DNA of 64,000 nt from Sphingorhabdus sp. YGSMI21 (GCF_002776575.1 NZ_CP022548.1:883001-947000), one strand, 5' to 3'; positions 16,845 to 26,209 are shown, counted from the first letter of the stretch. A program made the numbers and translations. The notes: generated from the sequence alone by a model not told the origin.

Positions 16845-17995
16845 ATCAGGTCTTCCTTGATCATGCGTTCAATCACTTCTTCCTGCGTGCGCAAAAAATA
16901 ATCGCGGTCCGGAATCTGGGCCTTCCCGTCTTTCATCAGCCCGTCGGCCCCTTGTATCCGTATTTCACCATAGGTCGCGGCGAAAAGATCGAGCCTCTGC
17001 CGGGCGAGAAAATTGGTCATCGCGGGCTTTCGGCGCGCGGCGCGCAACGCTCCCAGATCAATGTCGGCAAAGGCGGTAAATGTCTCGCCGCTGTTCGATT
17101 CGGCCAGCACCCTGCCTTTATAATCGACAACCATGCTGTTGCCGTCAGCCGATGCGAGCGGGAGCGTGGTATTTTCAATCCCGGCGGTGTTGGCAGAAAT
17201 GACATAGGCCATATTCTCCTGCGCCCGGGCGCGCTTGCCGATATCCTTGGGCGTATCGAGCGGAGAGCCGATCTCCGAACTGCTGTGGACGAAGATTTCC
17301 GCTCCGCGCAAGGCGTGAGCGCGGGCGATTTCCGGATAGAGAATTTCCTCCGAAGCGATCGCGGCCAGATTGCCGATCTCGGTCCGGGCAACCGGGAACA
17401 CGCCATCCAGTCCGTAAATATCGAGATATTTCGTCCAGACATCATGCGGCGTCGGCGCGAACATCGAATTGAGCCGGCGGTAGCGCAGGACCACGTCGCC
17501 GGAAGGGGCAATGATGAAACAGGCCTGAAAATAAAGGCCCGGGAAATTCCGGTCAGTCTCATAGGCGTTGCCAGCGACGAACATGTTCAGCCGCTGCGCC
17601 ATGGCCCCCAGGGCTTCATATTCCGGGCCGTCCACCTCAAGCGCCGCCTTGTCGGCAAATTCGGGAATGGAAATACGTCCCGGATAGCTGGTCAGAAGAT
17701 ATTCCGGCAACACCGCCAGTTTTACCGGACTTCCGGCATATTGCCGGATGAATATCGTGGCCGAGCGGATCTTGCTTTCCAGTTCTCCGATCATTGCCAG
17801 CATCTGCGCGCGCGCGGCTGCCTTGTCGGGCGTTTTTTCTACCGATCGCGCCGCCAGCTGCATGGCGACCGCCGCATATGTTTCCGTGTCTGTCATGCTG
17901 TTCTCATCTTCATTTTCCCGTACACCCGCGAAAAGACTTGTTGGCGTTGAAGCGCAGATCGCGGCGGCCATCAACTGTCTGCGATCGATCTCCAT
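16841..17995 (-). CDS. Nitrilase-superfamily protein lacking the catalytic Cys and Lys
   Basis: 384 residues, carbon-nitrogen hydrolase fold. The glutamate is present (LAVLPEYLLT, Glu98). The lysine position of the YRK motif reads YRRLN (Arg174), and the cysteine position six residues before the conserved Pro-Glu is Ser215 (AIASEEILYPE). With Glu-Arg-Ser in place of Glu-Lys-Cys it may be inactive or use different chemistry. The first 24 residues (RRQLMAAAICASTPTSLFAG) look like a Tat-type signal, so it may be exported; a start at Met34 (17896) would make it cytoplasmic. Third gene of the operon from 20844. Confidence 0.75.
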   Translation of the reverse strand: MEIDRRQLMAAAICASTPTSLFAGVRENEDENSMTDTETYAAVAMQLAARSVEKTPDKAAARAQMLAMIGELESKIRSATIFIRQYAGSPVKLAVLPEYLLTSYPGRISIPEFADKAALEVDGPEYEALGAMAQRLNMFVAGNAYETDRNFPGLYFQACFIIAPSGDVVLRYRRLNSMFAPTPHDVWTKYLDIYGLDGVFPVARTEIGNLAAIASEEILYPEIARAHALRGAEIFVHSSSEIGSPLDTPKDIGKRARAQENMAYVISANTAGIENTTLPLASADGNSMVVDYKGRVLAESNSGETFTAFADIDLGALRAARRKPAMTNFLARQRLDLFAATYGEIRIQGADGLMKDGKAQIPDRDYFLRTQEEVIERMIKEDLI

Positions 17996-18001
17996 CGGTC
18001 T

Positions 18002-19552
18002 CTAGAGACCCAGCGAACCCGGATTCATCAACCCCCTCGGGTCCAGCGACTTTTTGAGGTCAACCAGCAAGGCATCCGCCGCCGGATCGAGGCTGTCGCG
18101 ATAGCGGTAGGTTCGACCGATTTGCAGATGCACCGCGCCATGATCGTGGAAAAGGTCAACCAGCGCCTGTTTCATGCGCTGGGCAAAGGCCCATGCCTCG
18201 GGATTGCTTTCCAGCACCGGCAGCTTTGCCAGATGCGCGTCTTCCACCGTATCGCGATGAAGCGGATTGGCGGCATCAGGCCAATAGAGACAGGGTTCGA
18301 TAATCGCCCCCGAACCGCTGACCGCCGATACCAGCGTACCGGTAAACATGCCCAGCCGGTCCATTTCCTCGCCATGTTCCGCGAACAATGCCTTGATGGC
18401 ATCATAGCAGGCGACGGCTTTCGAGTGCGGCAGCAAACCGTGGATCGGCGCCCATCGCTGTCCCTCGGGGCCGAGCATGGAATTGAGCGGGCCGAACGGA
18501 TTGGCGCGGATGATTTTGGGGATCGTATTTTCGGTCTCGGTCCCGCCATGCGCCAGTGCCAGTTTTCGCGCGCGCGCCAGGTCATCATCGGCCGCTGCCT
18601 GCAGGCGCGCTTCGGTCAGCACGTGCAGCGAATATTTGGCTTCGTCGATGAAATCGCGCCCGGCAACCACCACCTTTGCGCCTTCCTTGATCGCGCCCCA
18701 GACCGAGCCCTGTTTCTTCATCATCTTGCCCAGCGCTTTTGCGTCGCTGGTAAGGCTGTCCCGTTTCATCCGGATGGCGTTGAGCCCCGGGTCGAAACCG
18801 AAACATTCGGTGGAAACGCCGGACCGGTCTATCACGCCCAGTGCGGCCAGCGTGTCCTCATAGCTTTCGAAACTGAAGCTGGCATAGCCATGGGCCTGAG
18901 CCTCCGGAATCAGACGCAGCGTGATTGTCGCTTTCATACCCAGCGCGCCGGTATCTGCCAGAAACAGTCCGGTCAGATCGGGTCCATAGGGCCGGGTGAA
19001 ATTTGCGCCGGTATCGAGAATCGTTCCGTCCGCCAGCACCACCTCCATCGCAAGACAGCTTTGTACCGCGGTACCATAGCGGCCCGAGCCCCAGAACACG
19101 CCATTCTGGCTCATGCCCCCGCCGATGCTGGCTTTCAGCCCGGACAATGTCCCCCAGAAGGGCGTGCGCAGGCCCTTGGCCTGCAACGCTTCATAAAGCA
19201 TCGCCCAGGTGCAGCCCGCCTCCACGGTGACGGTCATGTCGGTTTCGTTGATCTCCAATATCCGGTCCATCGAGGCCAGGTCGAAGAGCACCGCGTCCGG
19301 GCGGCTGGACGTATAGCCACCCGTATAGCTCATCCCGCCGCCGCGCGGAATCACCGCTATATTCTGCGCGGTAGCAGCCGCGACGGCCGCCGACAGTTCC
19401 TGCTTGTTCTTCGGTCTGACAACCGCCAGCAGATCCGCACCGCGCTGGTAGATATCGTGCGCATAGAAATCGAGAATGGCGCTCTCGGTCAGCACGGTTA
19501 CCCCGGTTTCGGCAATATGGTCCGCCGCGGACATGTTCGCCTTTGTCGCCAT
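18002..19552 (-). CDS. FAD-linked oxidase/dehydrogenase of the vanillyl-alcohol-oxidase fold
   Basis: 516 residues. The FAD-binding half carries VIPRGGGMSYTGGYT and VEAGCTWAMLYEAL, then FWGTLSGLKASIGGGMSQNG. The C-terminus ends DPRGLMNPGSLGL, as in D-lactate dehydrogenase and para-cresol/vanillyl-alcohol type flavoproteins. It would oxidise an alcohol, hydroxy acid or benzylic position. It overlaps the MFS gene before it and is followed 6 bases later by the nitrilase-like gene. No signal peptide. The exact substrate cannot be read from sequence. Confidence 0.88.
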   Translation of the reverse strand: MATKANMSAADHIAETGVTVLTESAILDFYAHDIYQRGADLLAVVRPKNKQELSAAVAAATAQNIAVIPRGGGMSYTGGYTSSRPDAVLFDLASMDRILEINETDMTVTVEAGCTWAMLYEALQAKGLRTPFWGTLSGLKASIGGGMSQNGVFWGSGRYGTAVQSCLAMEVVLADGTILDTGANFTRPYGPDLTGLFLADTGALGMKATITLRLIPEAQAHGYASFSFESYEDTLAALGVIDRSGVSTECFGFDPGLNAIRMKRDSLTSDAKALGKMMKKQGSVWGAIKEGAKVVVAGRDFIDEAKYSLHVLTEARLQAAADDDLARARKLALAHGGTETENTIPKIIRANPFGPLNSMLGPEGQRWAPIHGLLPHSKAVACYDAIKALFAEHGEEMDRLGMFTGTLVSAVSGSGAIIEPCLYWPDAANPLHRDTVEDAHLAKLPVLESNPEAWAFAQRMKQALVDLFHDHGAVHLQIGRTYRYRDSLDPAADALLVDLKKSLDPRGLMNPGSLGL

Positions 19553-20844
19553 CAGCCTGCCTCCATAGCCAGTTTGCCCGCGGGAGCCGCTTCGGCTTCC
19601 GGCAAACTGCCCGGATAACGGCCCAGCAGCATCAGAAGCGCGCCGCCGATGAAAAAGGCAAACAGGGCAACCGACAGGACCGGATCATAGCTGCCGGTCG
19701 TGTCCCTGACATTGGCGTATATGATCGGAGAAAGAGCCGAGAAAAAGCCGAAAGGCATATAGAGCATGCCGTAGATCTTGCCATAATGGGCCATGCCGAA
19801 ATAGCGGCCGGTCAGATAGGCAATGAGATCACTCTCCGCGCCCGCAGCAAAACCGAGAAGGAAACCGGCCAGCGCGGCCATTGGAAATGCGATATCGTGG
19901 CCGAGCAAGATATAGCAGGAAATAGCAGGGAGGCAGAGCAGGGGAAAGGCCACAAAACCGGCCCAGAAGCGATCGAGAAGCATCCCGGTGATTATCCTGC
20001 CGGTAAAGATCCCGATGCCCAGAACACCCATGACCGAGGCCGCGGTTTGGGCTTCCAGCCCGCGATCAGCCAGCATCGTCGGCAAGTTGATGAACGCTCC
20101 GCCGAAGGAACCTGCGACAATTGCGATGGATATCCAGATCAGCCAGAAACGATAGTCCCTCATGGCTGTCCGCAGCGTCACGCCGGTCAGATTGCCGCTC
20201 ACGCCGGCTATCGCCTGGGGTCGCTCGTCGGCCCGTGGTTCGCGAAACAGGAAATAGCCAAGAGGCAGCGCCACGGCCAAGGGCAAAATCGCCACGATGG
20301 CGAACATCGAGCGCCAGCCGTAATTCTCGATGCCCCAGACCGCCAGCTTGGGAACGGTAATCGCGGCAAGGCTCGTACCCATCAGCAATATGCCGAGGGC
20401 GAGACCGCGTCGCTTGTAGAACCAAAGGTTGATCGCGCGACTCCAGCTGACCGGCGTAGAACCGATTCCCACCAGCCCGATCAGCACCCACAGGGCATAA
20501 TAGATATAGAGAGTCGACGTCACTTGCGCGGTCGGCGTCAACGCAACCATCGCAAAGGAGATCCCGAAGGCAAATAACGAATAGAGCGCCACTTTCCGTA
20601 CGCCATATTTATCCGCCAGAGAGCCGAAAAACGGGGCGAGCAGCGAGGCGATGATCCCGAAGATGGTGACCGGCATCAATATCTGCGTGCGGGTCCAGCC
20701 AAATTCGGCGATCAGCGGTTCGACGGTAAAGCCGATGACGTTGAAAGGAAGCGGTGAAGCACCGCAAGCCACGCCAAGCACACTGGCAAACAGCACTTTC
20801 CAGCCGAGTGCAAATTCACCGCGTTCTTCTGTGCTAGATACCAT
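19552..20844 (-). CDS. MFS transporter (monocarboxylate/oxalate-formate antiporter-like)
   Basis: 430 residues with twelve expected membrane segments and the loop motif GSLADKYGVRKVA between segments 2 and 3. LGILLMGTSLAAI and the overall pattern fit the monocarboxylate or oxalate:formate group. It would bring a carboxylated substrate across the inner membrane. First gene of a five-gene leftward operon; the start is 20 bases from operator O3, and TATAGT lies directly before the operator as a likely -10. Confidence 0.88.
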   Translation of the reverse strand: MVSSTEERGEFALGWKVLFASVLGVACGASPLPFNVIGFTVEPLIAEFGWTRTQILMPVTIFGIIASLLAPFFGSLADKYGVRKVALYSLFAFGISFAMVALTPTAQVTSTLYIYYALWVLIGLVGIGSTPVSWSRAINLWFYKRRGLALGILLMGTSLAAITVPKLAVWGIENYGWRSMFAIVAILPLAVALPLGYFLFREPRADERPQAIAGVSGNLTGVTLRTAMRDYRFWLIWISIAIVAGSFGGAFINLPTMLADRGLEAQTAASVMGVLGIGIFTGRIITGMLLDRFWAGFVAFPLLCLPAISCYILLGHDIAFPMAALAGFLLGFAAGAESDLIAYLTGRYFGMAHYGKIYGMLYMPFGFFSALSPIIYANVRDTTGSYDPVLSVALFAFFIGGALLMLLGRYPGSLPEAEAAPAGKLAMEAG

Positions 20845-20864
20845 ATGCCCTCACTACTCACAAT

Positions 20865-20876
20865 TTGTCCGGACAA
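20865..20876. promoter_or_regulatory. Operator O3 in front of the MFS operon
   Basis: TTGTCCGGACAA, perfect core, 20 bases upstream of the MFS start. On the leftward strand the six bases before TGTCC are TATAGT, a good -10, so the operator begins inside the promoter. The expected leader is only about 25 nucleotides. Confidence 0.8.
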
Positions 20877-20907
20877 CTATAACCGCGCCAGTCTATTATA
20901 CCAGAAC

Positions 20908-20942
20908 AAAAAAGGCGAACCGAAACGGTCCGCCTTTTTTTC
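20908..20942 (-). terminator. Rho-independent terminator of TonB receptor 1
   Basis: Nine-pair stem (GGCGAACCG with CGGTCCGCC at 20914-20934, one mismatch) and an AAA loop, flanked by A and T runs. It lies 21 bases after the stop of the leftward TonB receptor gene and separates it from the MFS promoter. Confidence 0.85.
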
Positions 20943-20962
20943 TCGATCTATCCGCCAGGCTA

Positions 20963-23449
20963 TCAGAACTCGAACCGTCCCTTGATCAGGAAGGTGCGCG
21001 GCGGGTTCAAATAGCTGTAATTGGCCAGAGCGGACTCGACCGCCTCTTCGTCGAGGCAATTGGAACATTCGGCCGACAGCGCCCAGCCCGTATCACTCCG
21101 CAGCACGATATTGGCGTTAACGATCCAGCGGCTGTCGCTGAACGAGCCGGTGATGAAATCGCCGCCGAACGGGTTGGAGTCGAAGACGGTTCCGGTGGAA
21201 CTGGTAATTGAGCCGCTGAACAGGCTGAACTGGCTGGTGCCGACTTCGCTCTTGTCACGCCAGCTGGCATTGACCGACGGGATGAGCGACAGGCCACCGC
21301 CGAGCTCGGCCTCGTAGCTGCCGCCGATCGCCAGATTGAATTTCGGCGTTCGCACCGGCTCTGCCAGACTGCCGTCCGGCGCCACGATACCGACACCGCA
21401 ATTGGACGCTTCGGTGGCGCCGCCGCTTGGCACAAGTCCGGCTGCCAGCTGCGCCAGGCAACTTGCCTGCTGGCTGGCGACGGAAGAAACGCCATAGGCG
21501 TCGAGCAGGGGCGCATTGGCATCAATCTTATACTTGTCGTCCTGATAGCCGAAGGACGCGAACAGGTTCAGACCGTCCACCGGAGCCGCATTGATTTCCA
21601 GTTCGATGCCTTTATTCTCGTAATCGGCAAAATTGCGGGTGATGAACGCAATCGAGCCATCGGCTCTGGTAAAGGCAGCCGGCGTCTGCAGATCGGAAAC
21701 GTCGAGATAATAAGCCGTCAGATTGAGCCGCAAGCGGTTGTCGAGCAATTCCGTCTTGAATCCCGCCTCATAGTTCCAGGCGGTCTCCGGTCCGAATGGC
21801 AAGAGCTCGCTTGGCGCGGTGCCGCGCGCGTTCCAGCCGCCCGACTTGAAGCCGCGCGTCGCCGAAACGAACAAGAGCAGATCGTCGCTCGGCTGGTAAT
21901 TGGCAGCGAATCGGGGAGTCCAGATTTTCGTGGTCTGGCTCTGGGGGATTGCCGCACCATTGGCCGCCGTCAGATTCTGGTCATCGATACAGGTTGCTTC
22001 GAGGGTACCGTCGTTGCAGCTGGCCCGGTTGTCACTGATGCTGAACTTCTTGGTTTCGTCGGTATAGCGAATGCCCGCGGTCAGCTTGATCTGGTCGGTG
22101 ACATTGAGGTCGCCCTGCAAATAACCGGCATAGGCCGTGGTCGAATTGCGCAATGTGCGGTCCGCAAGAATCAGCGGGAAGCCGTCCGGTGGCGGAGCGA
22201 ATGGCAGGCTGATCGAGAAGAGGTCACCAAAATCGCTGTAATTATCCTCTTCAAAATAATAGACCCCGCCGACCAGATCGAGCAGCCCGTCTCCCAACGA
22301 GGCATTCACCTTGATTTCCTGGGTGAACTGGGAAAACTCGCCTTCATTGGCGATGGTGAAACCGCCAAACGTATAACCCAGCACGTCCGGTACCGGATTT
22401 GAAAGGCTTGGCAGGCCCCGGCCATCGGCAAAGTCCAGCGCATAATCCTGAGCGGTGTAGACATAGCCGGTGATGATGTTGACCGAGATATCCTCGCCGC
22501 TGCCGATTTCCAGATTGGACGAGATGAAATCCATGTCGGTTTTATTGCCGAGTCCGAAATCATTCTTCTTGCCGGTAAACAGGCCACCGAAATTGCCATC
22601 CTTGGTATAGCCGGTGGTGACAAAGCGCCCATCGCAATTGGACGGATCCGCCGGGTCGCAATCGAAATTCAGGATATTCGCGCCCTCGGTATTGATGTGC
22701 ATGTAGGAACCGGTCCAGCGGGCCGTGTCGGAAAGCTCGCCACGAAAGCCGAGACGAACGCCCCAGCCATCACTTTCATTCACCCGTTCACCGGTTGTCG
22801 TATTCTGGGCATAGCCCTCATCCTGCTGGTAATATCCGGAAACCTTGACCGCGAAACTGTCCGCCAGCGGAATGTCGAGAGAGGCTCTCGCCATATATTT
22901 TTCATAGCTGCCATAGCCCGCCTCGACAAATCCGGCGAATTCATTGCCGGGTTCCTTGAGAAAGACATTGACCGCGCCACCCGTGGTGTTGCGGCCAAAG
23001 AGCGTGCCCTGCGGGCCGCGCAAGACTTCCAGACGCTGGACGTCGAACAGCGACAGATTATTGGCATTTTGGCGGCTGATATAGATATCGTCGACATAGG
23101 TGCCAATCGACGGATCAAAGGTCGGGATCGTTTCGCTATTGCCGATCCCCCGCAGATAATAGGAGTTTGCCGAACCCAGACCGGTATTGTTCAAGCCGAC
23201 CAGATTAGGAACAAATTGCGCCATTTCCAGCGCATTGGACACCCCTCGGCGGAGCAATTCCTCCTCGTCGAAGGCGCTGATCGAAATCGGTATGCTCTGG
23301 ACACTTTCCTCGCGGCGCTGAGCGGTCACCACGATAACGCCGAGACCGCCTTGTTCGGCCGACTCGTCTTCGCTGGCAGTTTGCGCGAGCGCCGGAACAG
23401 AAGTTCCCAATGTGGCTAGCGCGACTGAGGCAAGCAGTAAATTTTTCAC
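20963..23449 (-). CDS. TonB-dependent outer-membrane receptor 1
   Basis: 828 residues from a GTG at 23449, which follows GGGAG and gives a clean signal peptide (KNLLLASVALATLGTSVPALAQ). An upstream ATG at 23476 would lie in the operator. Plug domain: GVIVVTAQRREESVQS, VLRGPQGTLFGRNTTGGAVNV. Barrel ends in aromatic residues (IKGRFEF). The type is that of sphingomonad receptors for organic substrates rather than a confirmed siderophore receptor. Probably imports the pathway's substrate. Single-gene transcript with its own terminator. Confidence 0.93.
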   Translation of the reverse strand: MKNLLLASVALATLGTSVPALAQTASEDESAEQGGLGVIVVTAQRREESVQSIPISISAFDEEELLRRGVSNALEMAQFVPNLVGLNNTGLGSANSYYLRGIGNSETIPTFDPSIGTYVDDIYISRQNANNLSLFDVQRLEVLRGPQGTLFGRNTTGGAVNVFLKEPGNEFAGFVEAGYGSYEKYMARASLDIPLADSFAVKVSGYYQQDEGYAQNTTTGERVNESDGWGVRLGFRGELSDTARWTGSYMHINTEGANILNFDCDPADPSNCDGRFVTTGYTKDGNFGGLFTGKKNDFGLGNKTDMDFISSNLEIGSGEDISVNIITGYVYTAQDYALDFADGRGLPSLSNPVPDVLGYTFGGFTIANEGEFSQFTQEIKVNASLGDGLLDLVGGVYYFEEDNYSDFGDLFSISLPFAPPPDGFPLILADRTLRNSTTAYAGYLQGDLNVTDQIKLTAGIRYTDETKKFSISDNRASCNDGTLEATCIDDQNLTAANGAAIPQSQTTKIWTPRFAANYQPSDDLLLFVSATRGFKSGGWNARGTAPSELLPFGPETAWNYEAGFKTELLDNRLRLNLTAYYLDVSDLQTPAAFTRADGSIAFITRNFADYENKGIELEINAAPVDGLNLFASFGYQDDKYKIDANAPLLDAYGVSSVASQQASCLAQLAAGLVPSGGATEASNCGVGIVAPDGSLAEPVRTPKFNLAIGGSYEAELGGGLSLIPSVNASWRDKSEVGTSQFSLFSGSITSSTGTVFDSNPFGGDFITGSFSDSRWIVNANIVLRSDTGWALSAECSNCLDEEAVESALANYSYLNPPRTFLIKGRFEF

Positions 23450-23474
23450 AATATCATTCTCCCGGAGCGTTCCC

Positions 23475-23490
23475 ATTTGTCCGGACAAAT
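23475..23490. promoter_or_regulatory. Operator O4, perfect palindrome, between TonB receptor 1 and a membrane protein
   Basis: ATTTGTCCGGACAAAT, 26 bases before the GTG of the TonB receptor and 95 bases before the rightward membrane gene. It overlaps the proposed -10 of the receptor promoter. Confidence 0.82.
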
Positions 23491-23515
23491 CTACATAGTG
23501 TATACAGTTTGGCAA
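23488..23515 (-). promoter_or_regulatory. Probable promoter of TonB receptor 1
   Basis: Leftward TTGCCA (23510-23515) and TAGATT (23488-23493) with 16 bases between them. The -10 runs into operator O4, which would let a bound repressor block RNA polymerase. Confidence 0.45.
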
Positions 23516-23585
23516 GATATTGATTCGTTCGCCTTTCATTTGAGCGATTATCTGTGGCAAAAAGAGCGCATAAGGGAATAATATT

Positions 23586-24269
23586 ATGGATTTCACCACC
23601 GTCAGTTTTTACCAACTTCTTGTATTTGTACACATAATCCTGTTTGTTCTATGGTTGGGGGCCGATGTCGGGGTGTTCATGCTCGGACAACATTTCCGCA
23701 AACGGCAAAAATATGACCTGCCACAGCGGCTGATATTGCTGCAGCTGCTCGTCAATCTCGACATGGTGCCGCGCACCGCCTGGGCGCTGATGGTGCCGCT
23801 GACATTGACCATGGTCGATGCCGGTGGCTGGTGGGATTTGCCGGTCTGGGCGCTGGTCGTGGCGTGGGCCGTCGGCGGCTTCTGGCTCTGGCTGGTCTGG
23901 GATGCGCACCGCCATGACCAGACCGAACGCGCCACCCGCGATCGCAAAATAGAGAAGCCGCTGACCGTCGGCCTGACGGTTTTCTACATCGGTCTCGGAC
24001 TGGTTTCCCTGACCCAGGGCGCCCCGCTTGCGCCGGTCTGGCTGGCAACCAAGGCGCTGATGTTCGGCCTGATATTTGCTGCGGCAATAATGATCGACGT
24101 GGCCTTCAAGCCGGTCGGTCCACAGCTGGGAAAACTGATCGCCGAAGGATCGTCCGACGAAACCGAAATCCCGCTGCTCCACACGATGGACCGGACGCGA
24201 ATCTGGGTGTGGGTCGTTTACCTGCTACTGGTGGCGACGGCCTTTCTCGGCAACATCAAGCCATTTTGA
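23586..24269 (+). CDS. Multi-pass membrane protein, CopD-like type (paralogue 2)
   Basis: 227 residues, about six hydrophobic segments. Histidine in the first segment (VFVHIILFVLWLGADVGVF) matches the paralogue at 14529-15221, as does the ending FLGNIKPF. In the middle a cytoplasmic loop rich in charged residues (WDAHRHDQTERATRDRK) separates segments 3 and 4. ATG follows GGGAAT. It stands alone opposite the TonB receptor gene, sharing operator O4. Function unknown; a haem or metal site is possible. Confidence 0.65.
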   Translation: MDFTTVSFYQLLVFVHIILFVLWLGADVGVFMLGQHFRKRQKYDLPQRLILLQLLVNLDMVPRTAWALMVPLTLTMVDAGGWWDLPVWALVVAWAVGGFWLWLVWDAHRHDQTERATRDRKIEKPLTVGLTVFYIGLGLVSLTQGAPLAPVWLATKALMFGLIFAAAIMIDVAFKPVGPQLGKLIAEGSSDETEIPLLHTMDRTRIWVWVVYLLLVATAFLGNIKPF

Positions 24270-24288
24270 CCGGAATGAGCAGTGACGG

Positions 24289-24321
24289 AAAAAAGAAAGG
24301 CCGGTCCCCCGACCGGCCTTT
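24289..24321 (-). terminator. Terminator between convergent genes
   Basis: Perfect 11-pair stem AAAGGCCGGTC/GACCGGCCTTT (24296-24321) with a CCCC loop. The T-rich tail is on the leftward strand, so it mainly ends the DUF1838 transcript but may act both ways. Confidence 0.85.
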
Positions 24322-24346
24322 CAGCGAGACAGAATCTGCCCCGGAT

Positions 24347-25255
24347 CTATTTGCCTTCGGCCTTTGCCGCCCGCTCGGCGTCGATCATTTCCTTGAACAC
24401 GGTCCAGGTCGTTTCATTGGGCCGCGGATCGTCACCGGGAGGAGGCGCCGTATATTCGGGATGGTTCAGCGCGATCTCGTCCTTGATCACCTTGGGCAGG
24501 TCATCATAGCTTTTCAGCTTGGCACCCATTGCGTTGAAGACCATCTGTCCTTGCCGGCCGCGCATTTTCATCCACGGCATCCAGTCGGATATCCGGACCC
24601 AGCTGATCGTCGGATAAGCAGTCGGGTTCTTCGTATCGAGTATTTCGTCGGCCAGCATGGCAAAGTCGAAAATCTCCATGGCGTGATATTTGTTGCCGAC
24701 ATACTCCTGATAATCGCCGGCCAGAACATTGTGATAGAAGAGCGGCACTTCCATCGGCAGGAACAGCCATTTGCCCTGCCGGTGCATGGTCGGGAGCGCA
24801 TAAGGCTTGCCATCTGCGGAATAGGGATAGCTTGGATGGCCATTCACCGGATCATTGGCGATCTGCATGACATTGACCGTTTCCCCGCTCCACGGATTGT
24901 CCCAGGTGCGGAGAACCTCGTTGGTTTCCGGATCGAGATAGAACATGACTTCGCGGCTGACCTGGCGATAGCCGACTCCGCGTTTCGGATCTTCGACGCG
25001 GACACATTGGCGTATATTCATGCCTTCGCCATTGAACAAATGGCGGTCCGGTTCGCCGGCCACGCGGGAATAGACTTTGCCCGACCAATAATAGACCGCC
25101 GGCACGCCGTCGGCTTCCCCGCATTGGGTACGCTTCATGATCTCGAGCGCATCTTCCGGCACATTGGCGTCCAGAGTGCGCGCAAGAGCAGGGGTTACAG
25201 AGGATGTAGCGGCGACCACCGCCAACGCAATACCGAGTTTAAAAACAGATTTCAT
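24347..25255 (-). CDS. Exported DUF1838-family protein
   Basis: 302 residues with a clear Sec signal peptide (MKSVFKLGIALAVVAATSS, then ALA before RTLD). The mature part has YYWSGKVYSRVAGEPDRHLF, VMFYLDPETNEVLRTWDNPW and TISWVRISDWMPWMKMRGR, which I recognise as DUF1838, a family without known activity that occurs in sphingomonad catabolic clusters. Periplasmic. Single-gene transcript opposite the citE-like operon, sharing operator O5, and ended by the hairpin at 24289-24321. Confidence 0.78.
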   Translation of the reverse strand: MKSVFKLGIALAVVAATSSVTPALARTLDANVPEDALEIMKRTQCGEADGVPAVYYWSGKVYSRVAGEPDRHLFNGEGMNIRQCVRVEDPKRGVGYRQVSREVMFYLDPETNEVLRTWDNPWSGETVNVMQIANDPVNGHPSYPYSADGKPYALPTMHRQGKWLFLPMEVPLFYHNVLAGDYQEYVGNKYHAMEIFDFAMLADEILDTKNPTAYPTISWVRISDWMPWMKMRGRQGQMVFNAMGAKLKSYDDLPKVIKDEIALNHPEYTAPPPGDDPRPNETTWTVFKEMIDAERAAKAEGK

Positions 25256-25312
25256 AGATAGCTCTCCCGAAGTGAATGAGATGAAATAATTTCACTTTCC
25301 GGTTGACTTTAT

Positions 25313-25328
25313 ATTTGTCCGGACAAAT
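25313..25328. promoter_or_regulatory. Operator O5, perfect palindrome, divergent promoter region
   Basis: ATTTGTCCGGACAAAT between the DUF1838 gene (start 25255) and the citE-like gene (start 25368). In the rightward direction TATATT (25310-25315) precedes TGTCC as a likely -10. Confidence 0.82.
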
Positions 25329-25367
25329 TGGGAAGGGACAATATCGTATTTTTAGACATTGGATGAC

Positions 25368-26207
25368 ATGATCAGCTTCACCAACTTTCTCTTTGTTCCG
25401 GCAAACCGTCCCGAACGCTACGCAAAGGCAGCGGCCAGCGGCGCCGACATGATCTGCATCGACCTGGAAGATTCGGTGCCTGCCGGCGAAAAAGACGCGG
25501 CGCGTCAATCCGTGCTGACAGCGCTGGCCGATCTCGATCGGGAAAAGACCGCCGTCCGGATCAATGGCCTGAACACCGTCGACGGTCTTGCGGACCTGCT
25601 GGCATTGCGGAATGCCGATCATTGTCCCGCGCTGCTGTTCGTTCCGATGGTCGAGAGCGCAGGCGAAATTGAAATCGCCCATAATATTCTCGGCGACAAG
25701 GTCGACGGACTGGTTCCCCTGATCGAAACGGTCAAGGGGCTGCGGGTCGGCGACGCGATCGCAGCCAGCAAGGGCGTGACCGCAATGATGTTCGGCGGTG
25801 GAGACTTTTCCGCAGAGCTGGGAACGAAGCTGGAGTGGGAGCCGCTGCTCGCCGCGCGGGGTGCATTCATCATGTGCTGTGCATCAGCGCAGATCGGCGC
25901 GATCGATGTCCCCTATATCGACATGTCGAACGAAGAGGGGCTGGCCGAGGAATGCGCCCGCGCCAAAGCGATGGGCTTTCACGCCAAGGCCGCGATCCAT
26001 CCCAAGCAGCTCGCGGCGATCCAGACCGCAATGCGCGCAAGCGATGCAGAGATCGCCGAAGCAACCGAAGCGCTTGCGGCCTACGAACAGGCCGGCGGCA
26101 AGGCAATCAATCACAATGGCCGGATGCTGGAAGCGCCGGTCATGCAAAGATACCGGCGGATCGTCGAATCCGCCCGGTTCAATTCAAATATGGATGAAGG
26201 AAAATAG
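25368..26207 (+). CDS. CitE/HpcH-type aldolase (malyl- or citramalyl-CoA lyase-like)
   Basis: 279 residues, TIM-barrel lyase of the citrate-lyase beta family. NFLFVPANRPERY opens the protein. DMICIDLEDSVP and VRINGL give metal and CoA contacts, FVPMVESAGEI the middle motif, and HAKAAIHPKQLAAIQ the end motif. Such enzymes split malyl-, methylmalyl- or citramalyl-CoA into two acyl units. ATG 25368 is chosen; TTG 25359 is the alternative. It is followed two bases later by a MaoC hydratase gene, the pairing known from mesaconate and itaconate breakdown. Confidence 0.85.
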   Translation: MISFTNFLFVPANRPERYAKAAASGADMICIDLEDSVPAGEKDAARQSVLTALADLDREKTAVRINGLNTVDGLADLLALRNADHCPALLFVPMVESAGEIEIAHNILGDKVDGLVPLIETVKGLRVGDAIAASKGVTAMMFGGGDFSAELGTKLEWEPLLAARGAFIMCCASAQIGAIDVPYIDMSNEEGLAEECARAKAMGFHAKAAIHPKQLAAIQTAMRASDAEIAEATEALAAYEQAGGKAINHNGRMLEAPVMQRYRRIVESARFNSNMDEGK

Positions 26208-26209
26208 AT

